Of a DNA stretch of 64,000 nt, positions 1 to 7,636 are shown one piece after another. The notes below the pieces were generated by a model, which saw only the letters and a program-made list of their open reading frames with translations, had not been told where the DNA came from and searched no databases. The stretch comes from Haloferax marisrubri (lineage in GTDB: Archaea > Halobacteriota > Halobacteria > Halobacteriales > Haloferacaceae). A program made the position numbers and the translations under genes. The stretch is taken from NCBI RefSeq assembly GCF_001469875.2, contig NZ_LOPW02000016.1, positions 1 through 64,000 of the forward strand, given 5' to 3'. Each line of letters opens with the position of its first letter. The stretch's first letter is position 1.

Positions 1-993
1 CTGTTCCGTAGTTGTCGACGTCCCGGTCGATGTGACGAGTGTGTCCCAGTTCGTGTTGCGAGCGGTGTAGAACCGCCAGACACCACGGACCCGGGAGCTC
101 TCATCGTCGGTGAGCGTATAGCCCTGCCACGGCCGGGACTGGAAAATCGCGACGCCAGTATCCCCGTTCGGATACTGCGCGTAGTAGGGGTACGCCGCGA
201 GGTCGTAAATCTCGGTATCGAGTGTGTCCGAGACGGTTCGTGTCTCGGTCCGGTAGTTGACTGTCGTCTCAGGTTCGCCACCAACCGTTGTCTCAACGGT
301 CTTCTTGAGGCGAACGGAGATGTTCGCTTCGAGCGTGAGGTTCGCGCTCCACGAGTGAGTGGTGTGATACTGTAATTCTGGCGTGTGAGTGCCGCTCGCA
401 GTTGCGACTGGAATGCCATCGATTTTCAGACGGATGTTCTCAATCTCGTGGGAGACGAGTTCCCAGTCGGTAGTCCGATTACCCGTTTCGGTCCCAGTTG
501 GAACGCGAACGCGGTAATCGACGAGTCCACGAACCGTCCCATTAGGAGCGATATAGAGCGGTGTCTCACCTGCGTCGAGATGCCCGCGCGTCGATGGGGT
601 GACTGCGAAAATCGTCGCGTGCGCATCGTCGATGAACGTCCCATCTTCGAGTGATGCGTGGGGCGGGTACGTCGACGTGTTGGGCCCGCCGGCGTCGAGA
701 TCAGCGAAATCGTTGCGCGTCCACGTCGCGGCCGTTGCCGGCGGGCGCGTGAACGTGATGTCAGTCCCGTTGGCGAGTTGGTGGAGCGCCGTTCGGTCAT
801 CGCCGTACTGCTGCTGGTAGTCTTGTTGGCTGACGTAGCGGTCGCTATCACGAGACCAGAGCGTTGCCGACTCGTTTTCCGTGAGGCCGTTTGTCTCAGT
901 CCCTGGTCTCGGGGGCTGTGCCGTGGCGAGGCCGATAATGGAACTCGACACGAGCAACGCGGCTACCAGTACGGAGGGCACTCGATGCTCCAT
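1..993 (-). CDS. Secreted or membrane-anchored protein, partial (C-terminus beyond left edge)
   Basis: An open frame of 331 codons runs from ATG at 993 to the window edge with no stop, so the C-terminus is missing. The first ~26 residues look like a Sec signal peptide: a short basic start (MEHR), a hydrophobic stretch (VLVAALLVSSSIIGLA) and an Ala-Gln boundary. The rest is Thr/Asn-rich and predicted extracytoplasmic, with several N-x-S/T sequons and many beta-type stretches. It is the last visible gene of a minus-strand operon, 29 nt after a small two-helix membrane protein. I do not recognise a family. The context (pilin-sized membrane protein plus secreted partner) resembles conjugation or secretion clusters on haloarchaeal mobile elements; that role is inference. 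Confidence 0.75.
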   Translation of the reverse strand, partial: MEHRVPSVLVAALLVSSSIIGLATAQPPRPGTETNGLTENESATLWSRDSDRYVSQQDYQQQYGDDRTALHQLANGTDITFTRPPATAATWTRNDFADLDAGGPNTSTYPPHASLEDGTFIDDAHATIFAVTPSTRGHLDAGETPLYIAPNGTVRGLVDYRVRVPTGTETGNRTTDWELVSHEIENIRLKIDGIPVATASGTHTPELQYHTTHSWSANLTLEANISVRLKKTVETTVGGEPETTVNYRTETRTVSDTLDTEIYDLAAYPYYAQYPNGDTGVAIFQSRPWQGYTLTDDESSRVRGVWRFYTARNTNWDTLVTSTGTSTTTEQ

Positions 994-1022
994 GGGAGGG
1001 CAAAGGTGGATTGGTGGGGCGC

Positions 1023-1436
1023 TTACCAGGGAGTGAGATTCATACAGTCCCCAAGTGGGAGGCCCATAATCGACGCCACAACGGAATACAGCGGGCCGAG
1101 CACCGCCAAGATGAGGGCGGATTTGAGTGCTGCGCGCTTGTGGACTTTGAGTCGCTTTTTCTGTTCGGGGCTGGCGGTGAAGATCTCAGCGAGGGAGTCG
1201 GCCTGCCAGATGACTGCCAACCCAATGAAGCCGAGCGTCGTCGTGATCTGGAAGAAGCCCTCAACCATCCCCGGCAATTTCTCAGCGCTGCAGACCACGC
1301 TGTCTTGTGCGGCAACTGGCTGGACGGCAACGAGCGCGAACAGGACGCCGCCGATCGCGACGTGTCGGAGGATGGATTGGGAGGGCCGTTGCTGGTCGGC
1401 GGAGCGAGCGTCAGTTGGGGAGTGTGAGTCAGACAT
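1023..1436 (-). CDS. Small VirB2/pilin-like membrane protein
   Basis: A 137-aa protein with three hydrophobic segments. The first (about residues 28-46, ending VQPVAAQ) could be a signal peptide or first helix. The others are near residues 66-82 (FFQITTTLGFIGLAVIW) and 108-128 (ALILAVLGPLYSVVASIMGL), separated by a basic loop (KKRLKVHKRAALK). Size and two-helix hairpin topology match VirB2/TrbC-type conjugative pilin subunits and similar small proteins of archaeal conjugation-like clusters, but no diagnostic motif proves this. It starts 4 nt after the stop of the upstream gene, so the two are surely co-transcribed. Alternative: any small integral membrane protein. Confidence 0.7.
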   Translation of the reverse strand: MSDSHSPTDARSADQQRPSQSILRHVAIGGVLFALVAVQPVAAQDSVVCSAEKLPGMVEGFFQITTTLGFIGLAVIWQADSLAEIFTASPEQKKRLKVHKRAALKSALILAVLGPLYSVVASIMGLPLGDCMNLTPW

Positions 1437-1440
1437 GAGG

Positions 1441-1710
1441 TCACTCGGTGTGGTCGTACACGAGCGCTTGGAGGTCGGCGTAGCGACTCGTCATAGTTGC
1501 AATCTCATCGAGCGAGTAGCCCAACTCACGCGCTTCGGTGAGTTGTGCGCGGAGTTCGTGCGGCTCAACGTCGCGAAGTTGCATCTCGTCGCGGAGGGCT
1601 TGCCGATAGAGGGCCGATGCGTTGAGATGGTCGTTCCACCTGAGGAACAACTCATCGATGTCTTCGACGGTGACTGAGCGGGAGATCATGTGTTCGGTAT
1701 CGTTCCACAT
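1441..1710 (-). CDS. Hypothetical 89-aa soluble protein, first gene of the left-edge operon
   Basis: Small acidic, Leu/Arg-rich, probably all-helical protein (repeated patterns such as DELFLRWNDHL and ELRAQLTEARELGYSLDEI). There is no membrane segment and no recognised domain. It is the promoter-proximal gene of the operon that continues with the pilin-like gene 4 nt downstream. ATG at 1710 is the first start after the divergent intergenic region; an internal ATG at 1689 is an alternative. No function can be assigned. Confidence 0.6.
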   Translation of the reverse strand: MWNDTEHMISRSVTVEDIDELFLRWNDHLNASALYRQALRDEMQLRDVEPHELRAQLTEARELGYSLDEIATMTSRYADLQALVYDHTE

Positions 1711-1881
1711 CGATTGTCTTGCGGTGCGTACATGTCAATCAGATTGATGGAATATTATATATTTACTGGCCGATATGAAGTGTGATGACATGCCAAACTA
1801 GGTACTAAATGATCATCTATATCCAAGACCGGTGTAGAATTCTCGTAGTCACTATATGTACTGATGAAAGAGTAATACCAG
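1711..1881. promoter_or_regulatory. Divergent promoter region
   Basis: AT-rich 171-bp gap between the minus-strand membrane-protein operon and the plus-strand Fic/Doc gene. It contains A/T runs such as ATATTATATATTTA (about 1752-1765) that could serve as TATA boxes for the minus operon, and CTATATGTA (about 1852-1860) 20-30 nt upstream of the Fic start, the spacing expected for a leaderless haloarchaeal transcript. No transcript evidence is available. Confidence 0.45.
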
Positions 1882-2757
1882 ATGGGCCACGTCTACTACC
1901 ACCATCCCGGTGACAAGCAGTTCTCTCTTGACTTCGTGCATCCAGACCCTACTGAAGTCGTCTCGCATATCGTCAACTACGACGACGACGTCGCTGTGAA
2001 GGTTCAGAAGTGCGAGATTGACGAAGCGTTCTACGTCGGCTACACGTCCCGTGTCGATGGTGGCCCTGTTCGTGAGATCAACTTCGATCTCAAAGCGTCA
2101 CTCGCGAAGATGAGCGAGGACAACAGAACCATCGTCGTTCGGCTGCTCGAGATCTACCGCGCCCTCATCGCTCAGAACGAGGAAGAAGAGGGCCTTCCCG
2201 TCGAGGCATACAAGCAAATCGATGTCGACGCGCTGCCGGACGTGCTTGATCGGACGGTCTGGGAGGGCCCAGCAACAGCCGTTGCAGGCCGGCTCGCCTC
2301 AAACCTGATTCTGAAACACGCACTTCCGAACGCCAACCACCGGACTGCTGTCGCATTAGTTCAGTTCTACCTCCGACGTCTGAACTCGGATTTCTCGATG
2401 CCGGAAACGTCCGTCGAAGTCGATCCAGAATCGTACGACTGGCGAGAGTGGGTAAACGAGTACATCAACGAGTCAAAGCGGCTACTAACCGTTCGGCGGA
2501 AGAACGTCCTCTGCAAGCACCTGTACCGTTTCGGCGCGAGAACGCTTGAACGGAAACACGCAGTCGAGATCGACCTGACTGCATACGAGCTGGATATGTA
2601 CCCGAGTGAGGCGAAGGTCGTCTACGCGGAGCAGCATGAAGAGCTCTGGATCGAGTTCGTCGAGGAGGCTGTCGAACGCGCAGGCTATCCAGAGCTGAGG
2701 GAAACGCCAGGGCTATTGAAAGCAGAGTTCGCTGAAAAGATTCGGAACCTCGACTAA
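1882..2757 (+). CDS. Fic/Doc-family protein
   Basis: A 291-aa protein carrying a Fic-fold active-site loop near residues 151-160, HALPNANHRT. Canonical Fic enzymes have HxFx(D/E)GNGRxxR, whereas the kinase-type Doc toxins have HxFxxANKRT. This motif has Ala in place of the first Gly and His in place of Lys, so it groups with Doc. Doc phosphorylates EF-Tu; whether this protein does so is inference. Only the central ~150 residues look Fic-like. The C-terminal ~90 residues (from about 200) are charged and helical with no recognised domain. No obvious inhibitory motif (S/T)xxxE(G/N) was seen. It is a single gene divergent from the membrane operon. A 34-codon reading frame lies convergent just downstream and is a possible, unproven partner. 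Confidence 0.75.
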   Translation: MGHVYYHHPGDKQFSLDFVHPDPTEVVSHIVNYDDDVAVKVQKCEIDEAFYVGYTSRVDGGPVREINFDLKASLAKMSEDNRTIVVRLLEIYRALIAQNEEEEGLPVEAYKQIDVDALPDVLDRTVWEGPATAVAGRLASNLILKHALPNANHRTAVALVQFYLRRLNSDFSMPETSVEVDPESYDWREWVNEYINESKRLLTVRRKNVLCKHLYRFGARTLERKHAVEIDLTAYELDMYPSEAKVVYAEQHEELWIEFVEEAVERAGYPELRETPGLLKAEFAEKIRNLD

Positions 2758-2766
2758 GCGGCTCTG

Positions 2767-2871
2767 TTAGTCTTGGAGCGTGGCGACTGTTCGGCCCGTT
2801 TCCTCGGCCTCTTCGCTGCGCGACATATTGTACGTCGCGAGTGCTTCGTCAACCGCCTCATCAAGACTCAT
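2767..2871 (-). CDS. Possible 34-aa small protein downstream of Fic/Doc
   Basis: An ATG-initiated frame of 34 codons, acidic and helix-prone (begins MSLDEAVDEALATYNMSRSE), ends 10 nt from the stop of the Fic/Doc gene on the opposite strand. Composition matches haloarchaeal coding sequence, and the Glu/Asp-rich helical character would suit an antitoxin-like peptide or small regulator. There is no homology I can name. It could equally be chance in a GC-rich genome. Confidence 0.35.
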   Translation of the reverse strand: MSLDEAVDEALATYNMSRSEEAEETGRTVATLQD

Positions 2872-3040
2872 TGGTCAACCTAGTCTTGACCCTTCCAGCG
2901 TATAAACGCTTGCATGGCTAAAACGCCTCTACCCGGCGGAGAGAAGTCGGTCGAAGGAGTGATCTGGAAGTCAGATTATAAACTTAACTAACAGTATCTT
3001 CGGTGAGCGCTTCGTGTTGGTTAATACGAGGCAGCAACCG

Positions 3041-3364
3041 ATGTCCGACGAACCACCGACGCCGCCGACGAACCTCCCTACAGAAGTCGTCAATGCCCTC
3101 AATGAATTATCACCGACCCGTCTCCGAGACGTTGCCCGCTATGCCGAAGAGTTGGCCGAACACAAGGAGCGCGAGACTCGTATCGAAGAAAATCAACCGG
3201 AAGGTGAGTTCGAAGAACGGCCCGAGGACCTTCCAGATGATGTCCCTACGAAGGCGACGATCACCATCAAAGAGATCAACGACAACCGATACTACTACTG
3301 GCAGTGGAGAGAGGGAGACAAAATCAAGTCTAAATATAAAGGCCCAGTCAACCCCAATGAGTAG
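3041..3364 (+). CDS. Small origin-proximal protein, resembles haloarchaeal DUF6788
   Basis: A 107-aa protein with a Pro-rich N-terminus (MSDEPPTPPTNLPTEV), a helical region with TRLRDVARYAEELAEH at residues ~25-40, and a compact C-terminal motif with aromatic residues and lysines (NRYYYWQWREGDKIKSKYKG). That C-terminal pattern is typical of a small haloarchaeal family (DUF6788) whose members include apparent nucleic-acid-associated proteins; the family assignment is from memory. ATG at 3041 is preferred over a GTG at 3014. It lies immediately upstream of the origin repeats and the orc1/cdc6 gene, which suggests a role in or near replication, but no activity can be stated. Confidence 0.65.
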   Translation: MSDEPPTPPTNLPTEVVNALNELSPTRLRDVARYAEELAEHKERETRIEENQPEGEFEERPEDLPDDVPTKATITIKEINDNRYYYWQWREGDKIKSKYKGPVNPNE

Positions 3365-3468
3365 CAAGAGCAATTTCCATGGCTGTAATCTGATCGCGTT
3401 TTAGACTGGTCTAAGCAGATAGTACCGCTCTCGTATTGTACATACCAACCCGTCATGATAGTTGGTTG

Positions 3469-3957
3469 AAACACCGGTGTTGCCAGTACTGCCAATAACC
3501 AGTCCACTATTGCCAGTAAAGATGGCGAAAGCGTGGAACTCTCGAAATCAAAGGTAGATCCGTTAGAGAATTTGTTCTCGGGACACCCCCGTTGCCAGTA
3601 CTGCCAGTATTCGCTCGATTTAAATAACACACACACACCACCTTTGCCAGTAAAACTACTCGAACGAGTAGAAGACTACTCGTACCAATACTGATTATGC
3701 GATAGTTTTATGTTAACAGTAGTAAAACCAAATCCGCACTAGAAAAGAATTAGTAAAGCAAAGCTGTAGATATAGTTCGATACTCTGTTAATTACTTCAT
3801 TTTGAACTCTGACCCTCTCCTACGAGAGAATACTGGCAATAGTGGAGAGAGTGTCTTTTATAAGCCACCGTGATATTGGCGGTACTGGCAACGGGGGTAT
3901 GGTTATTGGTCATACTGGCACCCGTGGTTTTATCACACATAGCAACATCGTCCAATC
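3469..3957 (+). repeat. Replication origin: clustered ORB-like repeats plus AT-rich element
   Basis: Many copies of a core GTTGCCAGTA / TTGCCAATA precede orc1/cdc6. Direct copies lie at about 3478-3519 (three cores in one 48-bp block), 3590-3610 (two cores) and 3643-3652. Inverted copies (TACTGGCAA) lie at about 3830-3840, 3877-3893 and 3902-3923. Direct copies sit on the left and inverted copies on the right of an AT-rich stretch (about 3650-3820), the arrangement expected of a haloarchaeal origin: origin recognition boxes flanking a DNA unwinding element. G-runs next to several cores (CCCCCGTTGCC, CAACGGGGG) match the G-string of haloarchaeal ORBs. The repeats extend into the 5' end of the longest possible orc frame, which argues for the downstream ATG at 3959. 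Confidence 0.85.
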
Positions 3958-3958
3958 C

Positions 3959-5215
3959 ATGGGCCGGTTCACTCGGGAGTCATTCATCATTCGAGACAAC
4001 GACGTGTTGCGAGACGATTACCAGCCTGAGACTCTTGAGGAACGAGACGCTGAACTCGACGAATACGCGGCAGCCCTCCGGCCGGTAATTCAAGGATGGC
4101 AGCCGAACAACGTGTTTCTGTACGGGGTCACGGGTGTCGGGAAGACTGCGGCCACACACGATCTACTCAAAGAACTTCAGGAATCAGCTGACCAGTACGA
4201 CGATGTCGACGTGAATATTATCGAATTGAACTGTACTGGCTGCAATACGTCGTACCAAGTCGCGGTGAACCTCGTGAACGAGATTCGAGAGCCGAATCAC
4301 CCACTAACAAATGTGTCGTCTTCACGGATGCCGATCAGTGAGACTGGCTATCAACAAAAGCGCGTGTTTCGTGAGCTCTACGCTGACTTAGAAGATATTG
4401 GGGGGACCGTGTTGGTTGTCCTCGACGAGATTGATAACATCGGATCGGACGATGATATTCTGTACGAGCTCCCGCGGGCACGTTCACAATTGGACCTGGA
4501 CGTGAAGTTGGGCGTCATCGGCATCAGTAACGACTTCAAATTCCGCGATAATCTGTCCCCGAAAGTTAAAGACACACTTTGCGAGGAGGAGATTTTGTTC
4601 CCGCCATACGATGCTGGCGAACTCCAAAACATCCTCCGCGAGCGAGCAGAGATTGCGTTGTATGATGATGTGTTGGAAGATGATGTGATTCCGTTGTGTG
4701 CCGCGTTTTCAGCACGAGACTCTGGGTCGGCTCGACAGGCACTTCGACTGTTGCGGAAGGCAGTCGATATTGCAGAGTCTGAAGCACGGGCCGGTGGGGA
4801 CGCGTTTGTAACAGAGGAACATGTCCGCGAGGGGGAGTTCCAGATTCAGCGCCAGCAGGTCGTTGAAGGGATGCATTCGTTGACACAACATGGGCAGCAT
4901 GTGTTGTTGACAGTATGCCAACTGGCTGCTCGAGGAGAAACGCCCGAACGGACAAAGGCAATCTATCGTCGGTACCAGAAGGTTGCAAGAAAGAATGGGC
5001 AAGAGCCGCTGAAGCGTCGGCGCGTACACGACCACCTGTCGGATCTGAACCTCCATGGTGTGTTGCAGTTGGTTGATTCGAGTGGTGGTCGAGGGAACTA
5101 CAACGAGTACGATTTGGACGTGTCGCTGTCATCGGCGTTGGATGCACTAGAAAGTGAGTTTGGGAATTTAGAAGGCATCCGCGAACTCGCAAAAAAGAAC
5201 GGGACGTTAGACTAA
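3959..5215 (+). CDS. orc: Orc1/Cdc6-type origin recognition and helicase-loading AAA+ ATPase
   Basis: A 418-aa initiator. Walker A is GVTGVGKT (about residues 53-60) and Walker B is VVLDEIDNI (about 155-163), followed by sensor and lid regions (FSARDSGSARQALRLLRKAVDIA) and a C-terminal winged helix (about 300-418, with RRYQKVARKNG and RRRVHDHLSDL) that should contact ORB sites. It binds origin repeats and loads MCM. ATG at 3959 is chosen because the common start MGRFTRESFIIRDNDVL begins there, and the in-frame GTG at 3842 would put the protein start inside origin repeats. Repeats also follow the gene, so the gene sits inside its own origin. It is probably the initiator of this replicon rather than of the main chromosome. 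Confidence 0.93.
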   Translation: MGRFTRESFIIRDNDVLRDDYQPETLEERDAELDEYAAALRPVIQGWQPNNVFLYGVTGVGKTAATHDLLKELQESADQYDDVDVNIIELNCTGCNTSYQVAVNLVNEIREPNHPLTNVSSSRMPISETGYQQKRVFRELYADLEDIGGTVLVVLDEIDNIGSDDDILYELPRARSQLDLDVKLGVIGISNDFKFRDNLSPKVKDTLCEEEILFPPYDAGELQNILRERAEIALYDDVLEDDVIPLCAAFSARDSGSARQALRLLRKAVDIAESEARAGGDAFVTEEHVREGEFQIQRQQVVEGMHSLTQHGQHVLLTVCQLAARGETPERTKAIYRRYQKVARKNGQEPLKRRRVHDHLSDLNLHGVLQLVDSSGGRGNYNEYDLDVSLSSALDALESEFGNLEGIRELAKKNGTLD

Positions 5216-5231
5216 CCCCTCTGTTGTGGGG

Positions 5232-5396
5232 TGACCCCCGTTGCCAGTGTTGCCAATAACCTGTCCACTATTGCCAGTTTCACCTGTCGACGTCGAGTTT
5301 GATATTCTGTCAAAAATACGTGGAATCTAGATTAGACCACCGTTGCCAATACATTTGGTGACGCTTGTGTCTACGGGTTTTACTGGCAAAAGTGGT
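5232..5396 (+). repeat. Second cluster of ORB-like repeats downstream of orc1/cdc6
   Basis: A block at about 5233-5281 reads ACCCCCGTTGCCAGTGTTGC followed by CAATAACCTGTCCACTATTG, nearly the same as the three-core block upstream of the gene, with the same AACC(A/T)GTCCACTATTGCCAGT spacer. A single core (CCGTTGCCAATAC) lies near 5340-5352, and an inverted core (TTTTACTGGCAAAAG) near 5378-5392. The matching upstream and downstream blocks make orc1/cdc6 an initiator gene enclosed by its recognition sites. Confidence 0.8.
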
Positions 5397-5514
5397 GTGT
5401 CTGACGAATTGTCTGATAGGATTAAATTTGCTTTTTCTCCATTCAAGAATAAGCCTTCGTAGCGTTAACCAACATGAATTGTAGGTCGGTAGGTGTTGGT
5501 TAATCTGTGATCAG

Positions 5515-5650
5515 TCAGTAGTGCGTGGAGTTCAACGACGAAGGAGGTCTCCGTTGGTTCATTGTGTTCGACTCAAACCGCCCCCCGTAGTGTGTGACCA
5601 AGGTGTCGGCGAGATAGAGTCCGATACCTGTATTGGAGATCTCGAGGCCT
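5515..5650 (-). pseudogene. Remnant of a histidine kinase C-terminus, frameshifted
   Basis: On the minus strand, the sequence from about 5643 down encodes NTGIGLYLADTLVTHYGG, the G2-box end of a HATPase_c domain. After FESNT the frame must shift by one to read EPTETSFVVELHALL and a stop at 5515, which is the usual end of haloarchaeal sensor kinases (FVVEL). Upstream sequence no longer encodes the rest of the domain. This is a decayed tail of a gene lost when the origin/partition region was assembled. The reading is direct from sequence; the family assignment rests on the conserved GxGLxL and HYGG pattern. Confidence 0.7.
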
Positions 5651-6014
5651 CAATCCCGTATACAGCCTAATCCAGCGGCAAAAAGCGCTAAAACTGCTTA
5701 TCCTCCGAGATTGTGGGTGTCAAACCACATAGGGAGTTTGATATAGCGACATAAGATTCATCAACTAACTCGCAGACTCGCCAATATTTTGCTAATCCTC
5801 GTTGTCTCTGTGGGACAATGAGGTAATTGAGAATGTAAGATATCTACTATTATTGCGCTACCTTCGAACTCTTTGGTCCTTAGAATGGGCTACCAGGGAA
5901 ACGACGCTCGTTCTCTTGGTCAACAAACCTCCCAGCGGATTCCAAGTCTCGGACCGTGGCCGACCGCCAACTGTCGACTTTCGCACCCACACTGCTGTAA
6001 GCGCCGTTTCTTGG
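5651..6014. other. Gene-free stretch between kinase remnant and partition operon
   Basis: About 360 bp with no convincing gene. On the minus strand a short open stretch (about 5885-6000) has coding-like composition (contains KVDSWRSATVRDLESAG) but no start and no recognisable family. It may be further debris. An AT-rich segment lies at about 5735-5865. Confidence 0.4.
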
Positions 6015-6425
6015 CTAGTCGAACGTCATCCCGTAGCCCCACTCTTCGAGGCACTCTTCTGTTTCATCGAGGTGCTGCAGGCCGACCTTCATGAGCGCTT
6101 CACGGAGATCGGTGAGCGAGACGTTCTCTTCGAACCGGTCTTCGAACTCCCGGAGGGCGTCTCGCTCTGCGACTTTTGTCTCCTTCTGTAAGAACAGCGG
6201 AACCCGGTCACGACCGTCTTGGACGCCATCACGGCGGAATTTGTATGGAATCTGGATCTGCTGGCGAGACTCTTGGGTGTCTTCGCCCTCGGCTTGGTTC
6301 GAATTCGTTTCTTCGGCCTGTTCAGGCTCTGTTTCCTTCGTCTGAGTCTCTGTATCGGTCGTCGAGTCAGTCGACGAGTCATCTGCAAACGGATCTTCAC
6401 CAGCTCCTTTCTTCATGCCAGTCAT
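6015..6425 (-). CDS. Partner gene of ParA (candidate adaptor/centromere-binding protein)
   Basis: A 136-aa protein. The N-terminal ~60 residues are low-complexity and acidic (Thr/Asp/Glu/Gln-rich). A more ordered part begins near residue 60 (QIQIPYKFRRDGVQDGRDRVPLFLQKET) and continues with a helical C-terminus (DLREALMKVGLQHLDETEECL). Its ATG overlaps the parA stop by 4 nt, so the two are translationally coupled. Position and size fit the second component of a type I partition system, which binds the centromere-like repeats and stimulates ParA. No canonical ParB or ribbon-helix-helix domain can be read with confidence, so the role comes from context. Confidence 0.65.
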   Translation of the reverse strand: MTGMKKGAGEDPFADDSSTDSTTDTETQTKETEPEQAEETNSNQAEGEDTQESRQQIQIPYKFRRDGVQDGRDRVPLFLQKETKVAERDALREFEDRFEENVSLTDLREALMKVGLQHLDETEECLEEWGYGMTFD

Positions 6426-7297
6426 ACCGTCACCACCTCGTGATCGACGTCACCCGGTTCCGGGGGGTTTGGCGCTTCGATACCAACCTGTTCTTCGAGA
6501 TGTCTCGCGATGCGGTCGAACTGAGCAAGCGTTTCAATTTCGTAGTCACGGCGACGATCACGATGTTCACGGACGTATTTGAACGCCGAACATTGCTCCA
6601 TCCAGCACCCCTCCATCAGGGAGGCACGCTCGCTGATGATCTCTGGGATCGGATAGTCGATTTCAGCTAAAACCTGCCGTTGGTCACGTGTGTTTTTGAA
6701 TCCGGTTGGCACGGCGGCGAGCACACCAACGTCAATCTCGAGTTGGTCTTCAAACCCGGCGACGAGAGCCTCAAGCCCTTCAACTGCTGCACGGCCCTTT
6801 GCGCTTGGCTCAACCGGGATGACAAGCGACCGCGTCGCGTGAATCGCGTTGTAGAGGTGTGGCCCTTCAGTTGCTGGCGGGTCACAGATCAGTACATCGT
6901 ACTCCTCTGGGACGCCGGCCTCGCGGAGTACACGGAGTAACTGTGCGTGCATCCCGAATGCTTCGCCCATGGCTTCGGCCTGGTCTTTCTCTCGCTGGAG
7001 AAAATCGGCTAAATCTGAGAGCATATTGTGCTCCGGAACGATGTCGACACCTTCGACGGTCCGAATGAGATCGTCAAAGTCGCCGTTGGGGCGTCGAATC
7101 ATATGCCGGACAATGTTATCGACTGAATCCGTCCGCTGGTCGTCAACCCCGAAGAGACGTGAAAGATCGCCGTCTTGTGGGTCAAGTGGAACGACGAGCG
7201 GTTTCAACCCTGCCCGAGCGTGCGCAACCGCCAGGTTTGCTGCGGTGGTCGTCTTCCCGACCCCGCCTGCCTCGCTGTAGGTCGAATATGTGAGCAT
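6422..7297 (-). CDS. parA: ParA-family partition ATPase
   Basis: A 291-aa protein with the deviant Walker A motif SEAGGVGKTTTAANLA near residue 10, a switch region VPLDPQDGDLSRLFG (about 36-50), Walker B-like DVLICDPPATEGP (about 140-152), and a helix-rich end. It should segregate the replicon by ATP-dependent DNA binding with the partner encoded by the overlapping downstream gene. ATG at 7297 is chosen because it puts the P-loop at the usual N-terminal position. The longer frame to 7369 would add 24 residues translated from the repeat region upstream. A dense array of TGAACA/TGTTCA repeats lies directly upstream and probably serves as operator and/or parS. Confidence 0.9.
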   Translation of the reverse strand: MLTYSTYSEAGGVGKTTTAANLAVAHARAGLKPLVVPLDPQDGDLSRLFGVDDQRTDSVDNIVRHMIRRPNGDFDDLIRTVEGVDIVPEHNMLSDLADFLQREKDQAEAMGEAFGMHAQLLRVLREAGVPEEYDVLICDPPATEGPHLYNAIHATRSLVIPVEPSAKGRAAVEGLEALVAGFEDQLEIDVGVLAAVPTGFKNTRDQRQVLAEIDYPIPEIISERASLMEGCWMEQCSAFKYVREHRDRRRDYEIETLAQFDRIARHLEEQVGIEAPNPPEPGDVDHEVVTV

Positions 7298-7540
7298 ACT
7301 GTGTTCATGATGAACCATCACCTTGAACCTTCTGTGCATGCACTCATTGTGTTCAACAGAGGCATTCATTCGTTGTGTTCAGCAATGAATACACACAATG
7401 AACAAACGGGCTGAATATCTCCAATGAACAAACACAACGAACGCCATGGCTGGGTGAGACTATGCTCATCCATGATTACAGCGGTCTGCGGAGAAATCTG
7501 ATCTAGTGAACAAAGTTAATGAACACAATTCATGAATGTA
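7298..7540. repeat. Array of TGTTCA / TGAACA repeats upstream of parA (candidate parS/operator)
   Basis: At least eight copies of a core (A)TGAACA(A/C)A or its complement T(G/T)TGTTCAT occur within 240 bp: near 7300-7315 (palindromic GTTCATGATGAAC), 7345-7356, 7366-7380, 7397-7405, 7422-7441, 7505-7513 and 7518-7537 (AATGAACACAATTCATGAAT). Copies appear in both orientations and abut the parA start. Such arrays serve as centromere and autoregulatory operator in plasmid partition systems; the function here is inferred from position. Confidence 0.75.
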
Positions 7541-7636
7541 TGTGGTGAATATCATTCTGGGCAAACAACTTTGCTGTGGCAGCGTGTGCACACTAGTGGA
7601 GACAATCTGTGTCACACACGTCTCCACAATCCCCCT

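Noticed and set aside
658-1677. Long plus-strand open frame of ~340 codons
   Set aside because: It overlaps three well-formed minus-strand genes. Its translation is Arg/Cys/Ser-rich and not acidic, typical of a GC-rich shadow frame.
3421-3660. Short spaced repeats that might be a CRISPR array
   Set aside because: Cores are short, unequal in spacing and occur in both orientations around an AT-rich core; they fit origin boxes, not a CRISPR array. No cas genes are visible.
3842-3958. N-terminal extension of the Orc1/Cdc6 frame from a GTG at 3842
   Set aside because: The extra 39 codons are made of inverted origin repeats (TACTGGCAA cores); the family start fits ATG 3959.
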